Shown here in pieces: positions 16,347-28,368 of a stretch of 64,000 bases of DNA. A model generated the notes under the pieces. It had not been told where the DNA came from and did no database searches. It saw nothing but the letters and a program-made list of their open reading frames with translations. Each line of letters opens with the position of its first letter. Position 1 is the stretch's first letter. The position numbers were made by a program, and so were the translations under genes. The stretch lies in contig NZ_JADWOX010000018.1 in the NCBI RefSeq assembly GCF_016135805.1, positions 1 through 64,000 on the forward strand. The letters are read 5' to 3'. The stretch comes from Caulobacter hibisci (GTDB taxonomy: Bacteria; Pseudomonadota; Alphaproteobacteria; Caulobacterales; Caulobacteraceae).

Positions 16347-16490
16347 CCCTCTCCCAAAGGGAGAGGGAGGGGCCCGCGCGAAGCGTGGGAGGGTGAGGGG
16401 TTACGCCGCCAACCGGCGTGCCGGCACGCCGTCTTCAGTCCCTAACCCCTCATCCGGCGCTTCGCGCCACCTTCTCCCTCTGGGAGAAGG
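16347..16490. repeat. Gene-free inverted-repeat element A (left arm like the DUF559 element at 52225)
   Basis: The left arm is a CCCTCTCCC-AAA-GGGAGAGGG hairpin followed by AGGGGCCCGCG...GGGAGGGTGAGGGGTTACG. The right arm, read in reverse, is CCTTCTCCC-hairpin then GGCGCGAAGCGCC...GGATGAGGGGTTAGG. About 36 bases separate the arms. The element starts 13 bases after the S9 peptidase stop. The left arm closely matches the terminal repeat at 52225-52290. Confidence 0.75.
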
Positions 16491-17052
16491 AAACAAGGAA
16501 GGCGGAAGGGGATAGAGCGCCCTCCATCCCCGGCGAACTCGAAAAAGAGTCTAGCCAAAACAGCGCTCTATAACTTTCTCACCCGAACTTATCAGACGCG
16601 CCAAAACCACCCGCATACTCGCAGTCATCCCAGCCATGGGGAGGGCTCTTGGTACCGGCCCAAGTTGCGGCTGTGATCGCATCGAGCGGGGCCGCTGGTT
16701 GCGTTGCGGGAAGGGCGGGTTTGCAGGATCGCTCAGAAGGCGTGATTGGGCCGTCAGCCGTTCCGTGACGCGACAAGCGGGTCGACAGGCCGGGAACGTT
16801 CAAACCGGTTCAACAGGATCAGCCGAGGCCGCGCCGGATTACCGCGGGGCTGTCGATCCTGCCCGTCCGAGGGCTAGCCGGGCCAATGGCTGAAATAGCG
16901 CCTACGCCCCCGGTCCTTCGAGCCAACGATGCGGCGGAGCGGTCTGACGAAGCCGAAACGCTAAAACCCATCACGGTCTCCGGGCTCCGCCCGGCCGCTC
17001 CGCGCCTTCCCACCAGCTTTCGTGAGTTTTCACGGGAGGCCGCAAACCCATG
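16491..17052. other. Intergenic stretch without a supported gene
   Basis: About 560 bases between two repeat elements. The short ORFs here show no recognisable motif, lack ribosome sites and have codon use unlike real genes of the window. The first ~130 bases are less GC-rich than their surroundings. I see no tRNA, no convincing small-RNA signature and no gene remnant. Confidence 0.5.
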
Positions 17053-17216
17053 CCCTCTCCCCTTGCGGGAGAGGGTGGCCTGCGAAGCAGGTCGGGTGAG
17101 GGTCTCTCAGACCTCAAAGTCGCGTGCGGCGGATCAGCTTGAAGGGCGTCGAATGTCAGCGCGACCCCTCATCCGACGGCCTTCGGCCGCCACCTTCTCC
17201 CGCAAGGGGGAGAAGG
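17053..17216. repeat. Gene-free inverted-repeat element B
   Basis: Left hairpin CCCTCTCCCC-TTG-CGGGAGAGGG then GGTGGCCTGCGAAGCAGG and TCGGGTGAGGGTCTCTCAGA; right arm GCGACCCCTCATCCGACGG, CCTTCGGCCGCCACC and hairpin CCTTCTCCCGC-AAG-GGGGAGAAGG. It ends 4 bases from the dctA stop codon. Same family as elements at 36774, 48293 and 57897. Confidence 0.75.
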
Positions 17217-17220
17217 AATT

Positions 17221-18554
17221 CTAGTCCGCGTCCTGCAACGCCGGATCGCTGGTCGTGATCACCGCCGCCGGCTCGCCGCCCGCCAGCGCCAGGTCCAGGG
17301 CGTCCTTGTCGAGCGCCTTGTCCCAGCGGGCGACGACGATGGTGGCCACGGCGTTGCCGATGAAGTTGGTCAGGGCCCGGCACTCGCTCATGAAGCGGTC
17401 GACGCCGAGGATCAGGGCCATGCCGGCCACAGGCACGCTGGGCACCACCGACAGGGTGGCCGCCAGGGTGATGAAGCCCGCGCCGGTGACGCCAGCCGCG
17501 CCCTTGGACGACAGCATGGCCACGCTGAGCAGCAGGATCTGCTCTTCCAGCGACAGGTGCACGCCGGTGGCCTGGGCGATGAACAGCGCCGCCAGGGTCA
17601 TGTAGATGTTGGTGCCGTCGAGATTGAACGAATAGCCGAGCGGTACGACCAGGCCGACGACCGGCTTGGCGCAGCCGGCGCGCTCCAGCTTCTCGATCAG
17701 GCTGGGCAGGGCCGATTCCGACGAACTGGTGCCCAGCACCAGCAGCAGCTCGCCCTTCAGGTAGCGGATCAGCTTGAGGATCGAGAAGCCGTTCAGGCGG
17801 GCCACGACGCCCAGCACCCCGAGCACGAAGATCAGCGAGGTGGCGTAGAAGGTCCCGACCAGGGCGGCCAGGTTGATCACCGAGCCGATGCCGTACTTGC
17901 CGATGGTGAAGGCGAAGGCCCCGAAGGCGCCGATCGGGGCGGCCTTCTCAGGATGGCGACCAGCTTGAAGAAGGCGTGGGCGACGGCTTCCAGCAGGTCG
18001 ATCACCGGCTGGCCGCGATCGCCGACCAGGGCCAGCGCGATGCCGAACATCACCGAGAAGAACAGCACCTGCAGGATGTCGCCGTCGGCGAACGCCCCGG
18101 CCACCGTGGCCGGGATGATGTTCATCAGGAAGCCGACGATGGTCGTCTCATGGGCCTTGGCGGCGTAGTCGGCGACCTTGGCGTTGTGCAGGCTGGCCGG
18201 ATCGACGTTCATGCCCGCGCCCGGATGCACCAGGTTGGCGATGATCAGGCCGACGATCAGGGCCAGGGTCGAGAAGGTCAGGAAGTAGGCGAAGGCCTTC
18301 AGCGCCACGCGGCCAAAGCGCCCCAGGTCGCGCATGCCGGCGATGCCAGTGACGACGGTGAGGAAGATCACCGGGGCGATGACCATCTTCACCAGCTTGA
18401 TGAAGCCGTCGCCCAGGGGCTTGAGGGCTTCGCCGAAGCCGGGCCAGAAGTGGCCGATCAGGGCGCCGGCGACGATGGCGACCAGCACCTGCACATAGAG
18501 GTGCGTGTACCAGGGGCCGTGGCGTGTCGGCGTGGCGGCGGCGGCGGGAAGCAT
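17221..18554 (-). pseudogene. dctA: C4-dicarboxylate transporter DctA, broken by a one-base frameshift
   Basis: Two overlapping reading frames together encode a full dicarboxylate:cation symporter (DAACS family). The upstream frame (18554 to 17877) covers helices 1-5, from WYTHLYVQVLVAIVAGALIG to LLEAVAHAFFKLVAIL. The downstream frame (from about 17949 to 17221) continues as KAAPIGAFGAFAFTIGKYG, then GTSSSESALPSLIEKLERAG, GYSFNLDGTNIYMTLAALFI and a normal C terminus. The switch is at about 17947, where one base appears lost in the codon for Met in the expected ILMKAAPIGAFG. All else is conserved, so the break is recent or a sequence error. A GTG at 17880 overlaps the first stop and could restart translation. 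Confidence 0.85.
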
Positions 18555-18665
18555 GGCTCGTCTCCGGGGCCGTCGTCGCCGACCCCCGACGCCGTGCGGC
18601 GGACCATTGATGTCCCGCCGGCGCGCGCTCCGGCAAGTGCTTTCGAGGCTGGCCTCTTCGGAGCC

Positions 18666-19118
18666 TTACGACTTCGGCTGCTTCTTCTTCAGCGGCGGAT
18701 AGGCCTTTTCCACCTCTTCGGGCGTCAGCCGGCGGATCGACTGGACCGGATAGGAGTGGCGGATCGTTTCGGGCACGATCACCTCGGCGTCGAGCGGCGA
18801 GCAGATCCAGGAGCCGCCGCGCGACTTGATGCCGATGCGCAGGGCGGTGTCGAGCTCGAACGAAGAGTAGAACAGCTTCAGTTCGTAGACTTCCTTGCGG
18901 CTGATCTCGACGTTCAGGGTCTTGTCGTCGACGACCTGGTAGCCGCGGATGTTGTCGGCGAAGAAGCAGCCGTCGCGCTTGCCGGACTTGGCCGCGGCCG
19001 GCTTGGCCTTGGCGGCTTCAGCCGGAGCGGGGGCCGGATCGGGGCTCTGGGCGAAGGCCGGGGCGGCGAGGGCCGCGGTCAGGACCAGGGTGCCGAGGAC
19101 GGTGACGGAGCGGCGCAT
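18666..19118 (-). CDS. Small exported protein, DUF6491-like
   Basis: 150 residues from the ATG at 19118, which has AGGAGAG upstream. Signal peptide MRRSVTVLGTLVLTAALAAPAFA, a Pro/Ala/Lys-rich linker, then a conserved domain with two Cys (GCFFADNIRGYQVVDDKTL and GSWICSPLDAEVIVP). This resembles the DUF6491 proteins of Caulobacterales and relatives; function unknown. A longer frame starts at 19163, but it would hide the signal peptide behind 15 residues. Confidence 0.7.
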   Translation of the reverse strand: MRRSVTVLGTLVLTAALAAPAFAQSPDPAPAPAEAAKAKPAAAKSGKRDGCFFADNIRGYQVVDDKTLNVEISRKEVYELKLFYSSFELDTALRIGIKSRGGSWICSPLDAEVIVPETIRHSYPVQSIRRLTPEEVEKAYPPLKKKQPKS

Positions 19119-19204
19119 GACGAGGCTCTCCTGAAGGAACAGGCCCGCACCATAGACCTGCAACTTCGCCGACGCATTGCGATTTTACGGCCGATTTTGA
19201 TCCA

Positions 19205-22360
<3,156 letters not shown>

Positions 22361-22581
22361 CGCGGAACATCGCTATCGGAAGGCGAGCAGAGTCGCCTTT
22401 TGCATTTCATATCTTCTGAACGAACCGCTTTTGCCGCTGCGACCGATTGAAGCGGCGACGCCAGGCGCAGCCTGGGATCAGCGTTTTTGACGGATCTGGA
22501 AGTTTCCGCTGGGGAAGACTCCCTGCTTGCGGCCGGCGCCGTTTTGCGCTTTCAATCCGTCACATCGAGATTTCGCACAAA

Positions 22582-22598
22582 TGTTCGCATTGCGCACA
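22582..22598. promoter_or_regulatory. Imperfect palindrome TGTTCGCATTGCGCACA before the IclR gene
   Basis: A 17-base near-palindrome, one mismatched pair around a central base. It is preceded by TTTCGCACAA (22571-22580), a partial direct repeat of TTGCGCACAA (22590-22599). It lies 44 bases before the IclR-family start, a fitting place for the regulator's own operator. Confidence 0.5.
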
Positions 22599-22641
22599 AT
22601 TTGGGAATTCTCTGACAAAGATGACAAAAAGGGTGTGAAAC

Positions 22642-23406
22642 GTGACGGCTTCGACCCCCAGCAAGGACTACGTGCAGGCGTTCGCCCGCGGCCTCGACGT
22701 GATCCGGGCCTTCGACGCCGATCACTCGCGGATGACGCTGAGCCAGGTGGCCGAGCGCACCGGCCTGACCCGCGCCGCCGCCCGCCGCTTTCTGCTGACC
22801 CTGGTCGAGGAGGGTTACGCCTTTTCCGACGGCAAGGTCTTCGGCCTGGCGCCGCGGGTGCTGGACCTGGGCTTTGCCTATCTGTCGACCCTGGGCATGT
22901 GGGAGTCGGCCCAGACCGTGCTGACCGACGTCACCCGCCGCATCGGCGAGTCGTGCTCGGCCAGCGTCCTGGACGGCGACGAGATCGTCTATGTCGCCCG
23001 GGTCGCCGCCAGCCGGATCATGACCGTGGGCCTGCGCGTTGGCAGCCGCCTGCCGGCCTTCCACACCTCGATGGGCCGCATGCTGCTGGCCCACCTGCCG
23101 GCGGCCGAGCTGGATCGCGCGCTCGACGGCCGCACCTTCGAGAAACTGACGCCCAACACCGTCACCGACCCCGAGGAGTTGCGGGCCATCCTCAAGCGCA
23201 CGGCCCAGCAGGGCTGGTCGCTGACCGACCAGGAACTGGAGATCGGCCTGCTGTCGATCGCCGTGCCGCTGCGCGACCGCGCCGGCCGGGTGACGGCGGC
23301 GATCAACGTCTCCAGCCACGCCAGCCGCACCACGCCCCAGCAACTGATCGACACCGTCCTGCCCGTGCTGCGCGAAGCGGCCGGCAAGATCGTCTCGATC
23401 GTTTGA
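22642..23406 (+). CDS. IclR-family transcriptional regulator (PcaR/PobR subgroup)
   Basis: 254 residues from a GTG start. N-terminal winged helix (ARGLDVIRAFDADHSRMTLS then AERTGLTRAAARRFLLTL) and C-terminal IclR effector domain (SCSASVLDGDEIVYVARV, LPAFHTSMGRMLLAHLP, LTDQELEIGLLSIAVPLRD). The sequence is closest in style to the PcaR/PcaU/PobR group that senses aromatic acids. It stands directly before an AAHS-type transporter gene (11 bases apart), which supports control of aromatic-acid uptake. Confidence 0.88.
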   Translation: MTASTPSKDYVQAFARGLDVIRAFDADHSRMTLSQVAERTGLTRAAARRFLLTLVEEGYAFSDGKVFGLAPRVLDLGFAYLSTLGMWESAQTVLTDVTRRIGESCSASVLDGDEIVYVARVAASRIMTVGLRVGSRLPAFHTSMGRMLLAHLPAAELDRALDGRTFEKLTPNTVTDPEELRAILKRTAQQGWSLTDQELEIGLLSIAVPLRDRAGRVTAAINVSSHASRTTPQQLIDTVLPVLREAAGKIVSIV

Positions 23407-23417
23407 GGAACGCCGAC

Positions 23418-24773
23418 ATGTCCCAATCCTCGCAGACGGCCTCCAGGCCCGTCGAGATCGGCCCGCTGCTCGATCACGGCCCGTGGGGCGGTTACCAGAA
23501 GCTGGTGCTGTTCATGACCGCCCTGGCGGTGATCCTCGACGGCTTCGACAACCAGGTGCTGGGCTTCGCCATTCCGGCCATCGTCAAGGAGTGGGGCGTC
23601 ACTCGGCAGGACTTCGCTCCGATCTTCGCCATCGGCTTCCTGGGCATGAGCCTGGGCACGGCCCTGGGCGGCATGCTCGGCGACCGGGCCGGACGCCGCA
23701 CGGCGCTGATCGCGGCTGTCGCCCTGTTCGGGGTCTCGACCCTGGCCTCGGCCTTCGCGCCGAACCTCGTCTGGCTGGGCGTGCTGCGAACCATCTCGGG
23801 CTTTGGCCTGGGCGCGGCCATGCCCAACGCCACCACCCTGATCGCCGAGTTCAGCCCGACCCGCCGCCGCAGCCTGGCGGTGACCCTGGGCATCGTCTGC
23901 ATCCCGCTGGGCGGCCTGGTCGGCGGTTTGGTCGCGGCCCACACCCTGCCGAGCCTGGGCTGGCGGGCGCTGTTCATCATGGGCGGCATAGCGCCCATAA
24001 TCCTGACAGGCGTGCTGGCGGTCTGGCTGCCGGAGTCGCCGCGCTTCCTGGCCGGCCGTCCGGTCCGCGCTGGCGAGCTGGACAAGGTCATGGCCCGCAT
24101 GGGTCACGCCCACGGCGGCGCCGGCTTCAGCGATCATGGCGAGGCCGACGGCGTGAAGGTCGCGCGGGTTTCGTTCGGCCAGCTGTTCGACAAGGCTTTC
24201 CGCCTCGACACCGTGGCCCTGTGGGGCGCGTTCTTCTTCTGCATCCTGTCGACCTATGTCGTGTTCAGCTGGGCGCCGTCGATGCTGTCGGCCTCTGGCT
24301 TCGACCTGGCGGTGTCGAGCAACGGCCTGGCGGCCTTCAACCTCGGCGGCGTGCTGGGCGCGGTGGCTGGAGCCTGGGCGATCCTGCGCTACGGCTCGCG
24401 GGTGTCGATGCTGGCCATGGCGGCCGGGGCGGTGATCTCCTGCGGCCTGCTGGCCATGACCCCGCTGGACGCGGGTCACGGCGTGACCCGGCTGATGGCC
24501 GAGCTGTTTGTCGCCGGCGCCTTCATCAACGGGGTGCAGACCACGCTCTACGCCCTGGCCGCCCAGGTCTATCCGGCTTCAGTGCGGGCCACCGGCGTCG
24601 GCGCCACCGCCGCGGTCGGACGGCTGGGCGCGATCGTCAGCTCCTTTGTGGGAGCAGCGGTCGTCTCGACCGGGGGCGCGGCCTATTTTGGCGCCATCGC
24701 CCTGACCATGACCTTCACCCTCGTCAGCCTGGCGGCCATCCGCCGGCACGCCCCGCGCGCCCTGGCCGCCTAA
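23418..24773 (+). CDS. AAHS-family MFS transporter (aromatic acid:H+ symporter, PcaK-like)
   Basis: 451 residues, twelve predicted helices. The TM1 signature LDGFDNQVLGFAIPAIVKEW (D-G-x-D-x-Q), loop motif GDRAGRRTALIA, and WLPESPRFLAGRP after TM6 match aromatic acid:H+ symporters. It follows the IclR gene with an 11-base gap, so the two form an operon. Likely substrate is an aromatic or hydroaromatic acid; the sequence does not decide which. Confidence 0.87.
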   Translation: MSQSSQTASRPVEIGPLLDHGPWGGYQKLVLFMTALAVILDGFDNQVLGFAIPAIVKEWGVTRQDFAPIFAIGFLGMSLGTALGGMLGDRAGRRTALIAAVALFGVSTLASAFAPNLVWLGVLRTISGFGLGAAMPNATTLIAEFSPTRRRSLAVTLGIVCIPLGGLVGGLVAAHTLPSLGWRALFIMGGIAPIILTGVLAVWLPESPRFLAGRPVRAGELDKVMARMGHAHGGAGFSDHGEADGVKVARVSFGQLFDKAFRLDTVALWGAFFFCILSTYVVFSWAPSMLSASGFDLAVSSNGLAAFNLGGVLGAVAGAWAILRYGSRVSMLAMAAGAVISCGLLAMTPLDAGHGVTRLMAELFVAGAFINGVQTTLYALAAQVYPASVRATGVGATAAVGRLGAIVSSFVGAAVVSTGGAAYFGAIALTMTFTLVSLAAIRRHAPRALAA

Positions 24774-24803
24774 GGCCTGACGCAGAAACACAAGGAAGAC
24801 GCC

Positions 24804-26279
24804 ATGCGAAAGCTCCTCCTGCTCGCCGCCGTCGCCGCAATCCTGCCGGCGAGCGCCCTGGCCCAGACCGCCGTCACGCCCGACGCCCGCGAGGTGCTGA
24901 AGGTCGACCGCAGCGCCGACGACGGCCAGCCGGGTTCGCTGCGCTGGGCGCTGGAAACCAGCAACGCCGCCCCCGGCCGCTATCGCATCGAGATCGTCCC
25001 GACCGGGCCGGGCGCTATCGAGCTGCGCATCGACTCGCCGCTGCCGCCGATCAAGGGGCCGGTGAAGATCGAAGGGACGGCCTGGAAGGCCGACGGCCGC
25101 TACGCCGTCATCGACGGCTCAGGCTACGTCAAGCGCGACCTCAAGGACTGCCCCGGGGCCAACCCGGCCGAGTACGGCACCAATATCCGCACCACCACCA
25201 AGCCGGGCCTGGCCTTGATCGACACTCGCGAGGTCGAGCTGACTGGCCTTGAGGTGCGCAACTTCTGCATCGGCGTGCTGGTGCTGCGGACCAGCAACTC
25301 GGTCTTCCACGACAACCGCTTCGTGCGGAACATCGGCGGGGCGGGCGTGATGTTCAGCGGCGACGACGGGCAGGGCGGTTCGACCGCCACGACGACGATC
25401 AACAACAAGGTGCTGCGCAACGTCTTCTACGAGAACGGCGACGGGCTGGAGCTGACCCGCGGCGCGGCCTTTAACCTGGTGGCCGACAACGTCTTCGACG
25501 CCGGCGAGGACAATCTGGAGCCCTCGCAAGGCATCGAGATCCTGCGCGGCAACGACAACACCGTCGTGCGCAACCTCTTCCAGAACTACACCGACGGCCT
25601 GCAGATCAACTGGGGCAGCCGCAACTATCTCGGCGCCAACGTCTTCCGGGCCAACGGCTTCGGGATCAGCCTGACCGGCGACGGCAACATCGTCGACGGC
25701 AATGTCATCAACGGCAACGCCGTGGGCGTGGCCGTGCGTTCCGAGGCCGGCGCGACCGCCAACCGCATCAGCCGCAACCGCATCTTCGCCAACGCCGCCC
25801 CGATCAGCCGCTGCTCGGCCGGCGGCAGCTGCGATCCCAAGCTGGTCAAGGGCGGCATCGTGCTGGGCCTGCCGGGCCTGGAGCACGCCAGCTTCGTGGG
25901 CAAGCGCGGCTACGGCGTCTCGACCGACACCAGCAGGATGGCCCGCATCTGCCCCGAGGCGCAGCCCTGCCAGGGCCTGCCCAACGGCGGCCAGGCGGCG
26001 CCGGTGATCGAAGGCGTCAAAGCCGATAGCGTCGAAGGTTCGGTCAAGGCCGCGCCCGGCCAGATCGTCACCGTCGAGCTGTTCGCCAACCGCTCGGCAG
26101 ACGCCAACCAAGGCGAAAACTTCATCGCCGACCAGGTGGTCGCGGCCAATGCGGACGGGGAGGCGCGGTTCTCGATCCCGCTGCCTAAGGACCTGTCCGG
26201 CCAGTCCCTGACGGCGACCGCCACCTCGGTCGGCGGCGCCACCTCCAGCTTCAGCGCGCCATCCCCCCTGGCGCGCTGA
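24804..26279 (+). CDS. Exported right-handed parallel beta-helix protein
   Basis: 491 residues with a signal peptide ending ASALA-QT. After SADDGQPGSLRWALE come Asn-rich beta-helix turns (NSVFHDNRFVRNIGGAGVMF, NKVLRNVFYENGDGLELT, NIVDGNVINGNAVGVAV), as in pectate-lyase-like or NosD-type repeats. No known catalytic set could be fixed, so it may be a polysaccharide lyase/hydrolase or a binding protein. A ribosome site AAGGAAG precedes the ATG. It sits between a transporter and a porin gene and probably belongs to the same uptake unit. Confidence 0.8.
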   Translation: MRKLLLLAAVAAILPASALAQTAVTPDAREVLKVDRSADDGQPGSLRWALETSNAAPGRYRIEIVPTGPGAIELRIDSPLPPIKGPVKIEGTAWKADGRYAVIDGSGYVKRDLKDCPGANPAEYGTNIRTTTKPGLALIDTREVELTGLEVRNFCIGVLVLRTSNSVFHDNRFVRNIGGAGVMFSGDDGQGGSTATTTINNKVLRNVFYENGDGLELTRGAAFNLVADNVFDAGEDNLEPSQGIEILRGNDNTVVRNLFQNYTDGLQINWGSRNYLGANVFRANGFGISLTGDGNIVDGNVINGNAVGVAVRSEAGATANRISRNRIFANAAPISRCSAGGSCDPKLVKGGIVLGLPGLEHASFVGKRGYGVSTDTSRMARICPEAQPCQGLPNGGQAAPVIEGVKADSVEGSVKAAPGQIVTVELFANRSADANQGENFIADQVVAANADGEARFSIPLPKDLSGQSLTATATSVGGATSSFSAPSPLAR

Positions 26280-26281
26280 AC

Positions 26282-26318
26282 GACCGGGCTCCGCTTGCCC
26301 CCCGTGCGGAGCCCGGTC
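26282..26318 (+). terminator. 13-bp perfect hairpin between beta-helix and porin genes
   Basis: GACCGGGCTCCGC (26282-26294) pairs with 26306-26318 across an 11-base loop, without a T tract. It could set relative levels of the two messages or protect the upstream 3' end. Confidence 0.5.
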
Positions 26319-26369
26319 CCCCCATCGACTTCAGAGACGCGGATCCTGCCGGACCGCGAAGGAGGTTCC

Positions 26370-27677
26370 ATGACCCGGATCCTGATGCTGGCCGCCTCGA
26401 TGCTGACGTTCGCCGGCGTCGCCCAGGCGGCCGAGCCCGCCCAACAGAGCCAGGACTGGAAGGTCCGCTCCACCCTGAGCGGCGACTGGGGTGGGCTGCG
26501 CTCGCGGCTGAAGGCCAAGGGGGTGACCCTAAGTCTTGGCTACGCCTCCGAAAGCGCCCTGACCCTGTCGGGCGGCAAGGAGGGCGGCGGCGTCGGCGGC
26601 TATACGCAGGAGCTGAACGCCCGCGCGGTGCTCGACATGAACAAGCTGGCCGGGATCGAAGGGGCGGTGGTCAATATCGCCGTCGAGGAGCGCACCGGCC
26701 GCAACCTCTCGACCGAGGGGATCGGCAACCTCTTCATGGTCCAGGAGCTCTACGGCGCGGGCATGGACTTCCGGATCTCGGAACTGACCTGGGCGCAGGG
26801 CTTTGCCGGCGACAAATTCAATGTGAAGGCCGGCTTGATGCACACCGGCGACGACTTCGGCTCTTCGGCCCTGAACTGCAATTTCCAGAACTTCGCCTTC
26901 TGCCCGCGCTCGCCGGCGCTACTCTATAACAGCGGCTTCTCGGGCTATCCGGCGCCGCGCTGGGCGGCTCGGGCGCGGCTGCGGCCGGCCAAGGACTGGA
27001 CGGTCACGGCCGGCGTCTACGAGGTCAATGCCTATCGCGTGCTGGAGAACAAGGGCTGGAACCTGGCCATCGACTCCAATGGCGTTCTGCTGCCCGTAGA
27101 GATCGGCTGGAGCAAGCCCGATAGGGGTGCCGGAAGCCTGCCGGGCTTCTATCACGTGGGTGGCTACTACGAGACGGCCGAGCGCTCGAACGTCTACAGC
27201 GACGCCCTGGGCCGCTCCTATGTGCTGAACGGCACGAGTCCGGCCCTGGAAGACAGCCGCTGGGGCGCCTGGGCGATGGGCGAGCAGATGGTCTGGAGAA
27301 AGGGACCGGCGGCGCTCAGCGTCTTCGCCAACGCCCTGGCCTTCGACCGTTCGACGGCGCGCTACAGCCACTTCTACAGCGCGGGCCTAATGCGCACCGC
27401 GCCCTTCGCCAGCCGGCCCAAGGACAAGGCCGGGCTGGCCGTCGCCTATGTGCGGGTCAACGAACGGCTCGAGGACGCCCAGCGCGAGCGAGCGACCCTG
27501 ACCGGAAACTGGAGCGGCGTGCAGACCAGCGAGAGCTCGGTCGAGGCCTTCTACGCCGCCCAGGCGACGGGCTGGCTGGTGGTGCGGCCGAACCTGCAGT
27601 TCATCCACCGGCCCGGCGCAACCGGCGTGATCCCGGACGCCTGGGTGGGCGGGCTGACCTTGAGAGCGGCGCTCTGA
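26370..27677 (+). CDS. OprB-family carbohydrate-selective porin
   Basis: 435 residues. Signal peptide ending GVAQA-AEP, then the family entry LSGDWGGLRSRLKAKGVTLS, followed by an outer-membrane barrel with GGYTQELNARAVLDMNKLAG and a C terminus WVGGLTLRAAL. OprB porins pass sugars and some acids across the outer membrane. The ATG at 26370 has a perfect GGAGG 4 bases upstream; a longer open frame before it is not needed. It is the last gene of the IclR-transporter-beta-helix cluster. Confidence 0.85.
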   Translation: MTRILMLAASMLTFAGVAQAAEPAQQSQDWKVRSTLSGDWGGLRSRLKAKGVTLSLGYASESALTLSGGKEGGGVGGYTQELNARAVLDMNKLAGIEGAVVNIAVEERTGRNLSTEGIGNLFMVQELYGAGMDFRISELTWAQGFAGDKFNVKAGLMHTGDDFGSSALNCNFQNFAFCPRSPALLYNSGFSGYPAPRWAARARLRPAKDWTVTAGVYEVNAYRVLENKGWNLAIDSNGVLLPVEIGWSKPDRGAGSLPGFYHVGGYYETAERSNVYSDALGRSYVLNGTSPALEDSRWGAWAMGEQMVWRKGPAALSVFANALAFDRSTARYSHFYSAGLMRTAPFASRPKDKAGLAVAYVRVNERLEDAQRERATLTGNWSGVQTSESSVEAFYAAQATGWLVVRPNLQFIHRPGATGVIPDAWVGGLTLRAAL

Positions 27678-27699
27678 CGAGAGCCCCGCCCCAAACGGA

Positions 27700-27732
27700 A
27701 ACGCCTTCCTGGCCGTGAACCAGGAAGGCGTT
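27700..27732. terminator. Bidirectional terminator between porin and XRE regulator genes
   Basis: A 13-bp perfect stem (AACGCCTTCCTGG) with a 7-base loop, followed by GCTTT on the plus strand and TTTCCGTTT on the minus strand. It lies between two convergent genes and fits both. Confidence 0.8.
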
Positions 27733-27762
27733 GCTTTGACTGAAGTGCGAGATCGAGCCGGC

Positions 27763-28170
27763 TTACGCCGGATCGTCGTCCACCATCGCCTTGACCAGGT
27801 CGACCACGCGGCGGCGCAGGCGGCGATCGCCGAGGCGGGGGAACAGGTCGGCCAGTTCCAGGCCTTCGGGCGTGGCCACGAACTGGGTCATGCGCTGGGC
27901 GACGCCGTCGTCCTCGCCGTTGTCGGTCTCGTCCAGGCCTTCAAAGAAGTAGGACACCGGCGACTGCAGCAGGCGGGCGGCGTCATAGAGCTTGCTGGCG
28001 CTGATACGGTTGGCGCCGCGCTCGTATTTCTGGATCTGCTGGAAGGTGATGCCCAGGGCGTCGGCGAGCTGCGTCTGGCTCAGGCCGAGCACCTTGCGCC
28101 GGATCCGCATGCGGGCGCCCACATAGATGTCGACGGGATGGGCAGGATCGACGGCGGGCTTCTGGGTCAT
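27763..28170 (-). CDS. XRE-family transcriptional regulator
   Basis: 135 residues. The helix-turn-helix spans about residues 17-75 (ARMRIRRKVLGLSQTQLADAL then GITFQQIQKYERGANRISAS). The C-terminal ~55 residues are acidic then Arg-rich (LGDRRLRRRVVDLVKAMV). This is a common alphaproteobacterial cytoplasmic regulator family, several of which control development or cell surface functions in Caulobacter. No target is evident; it is divergent from the ThiO-like gene. Confidence 0.85.
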   Translation of the reverse strand: MTQKPAVDPAHPVDIYVGARMRIRRKVLGLSQTQLADALGITFQQIQKYERGANRISASKLYDAARLLQSPVSYFFEGLDETDNGEDDGVAQRMTQFVATPEGLELADLFPRLGDRRLRRRVVDLVKAMVDDDPA

Positions 28171-28368
28171 TCTGTCTCGTCCTCGGCGGACCGCGATGCA
28201 CGTGGTGCGGTTGTTTAATCTGTAGAATAGACCGCTGATCGTATTCCGTCACGTCGCCACGACGTCGCATGTCGCGAACTCGACACAAATGCCGCCGGAA
28301 AAGGTCGTCTCGCCGACGCAAAAGCTTTCTGACTTGACCTTTCGGCCGCCTGGCGGTGTTTGCCGCCC

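Noticed and set aside
16579..16803. 74-residue open frame on the minus strand
   Set aside because: No family resemblance, no ribosome site, odd composition for this genome.
16886..17224. 112-residue open frame between two repeats
   Set aside because: It runs into repeat element B and takes half its codons from it; there is no ribosome site or known motif.
26295..26369. Longer N terminus for the OprB porin
   Set aside because: A perfect GGAGG and a clear signal peptide place the start at 26370.
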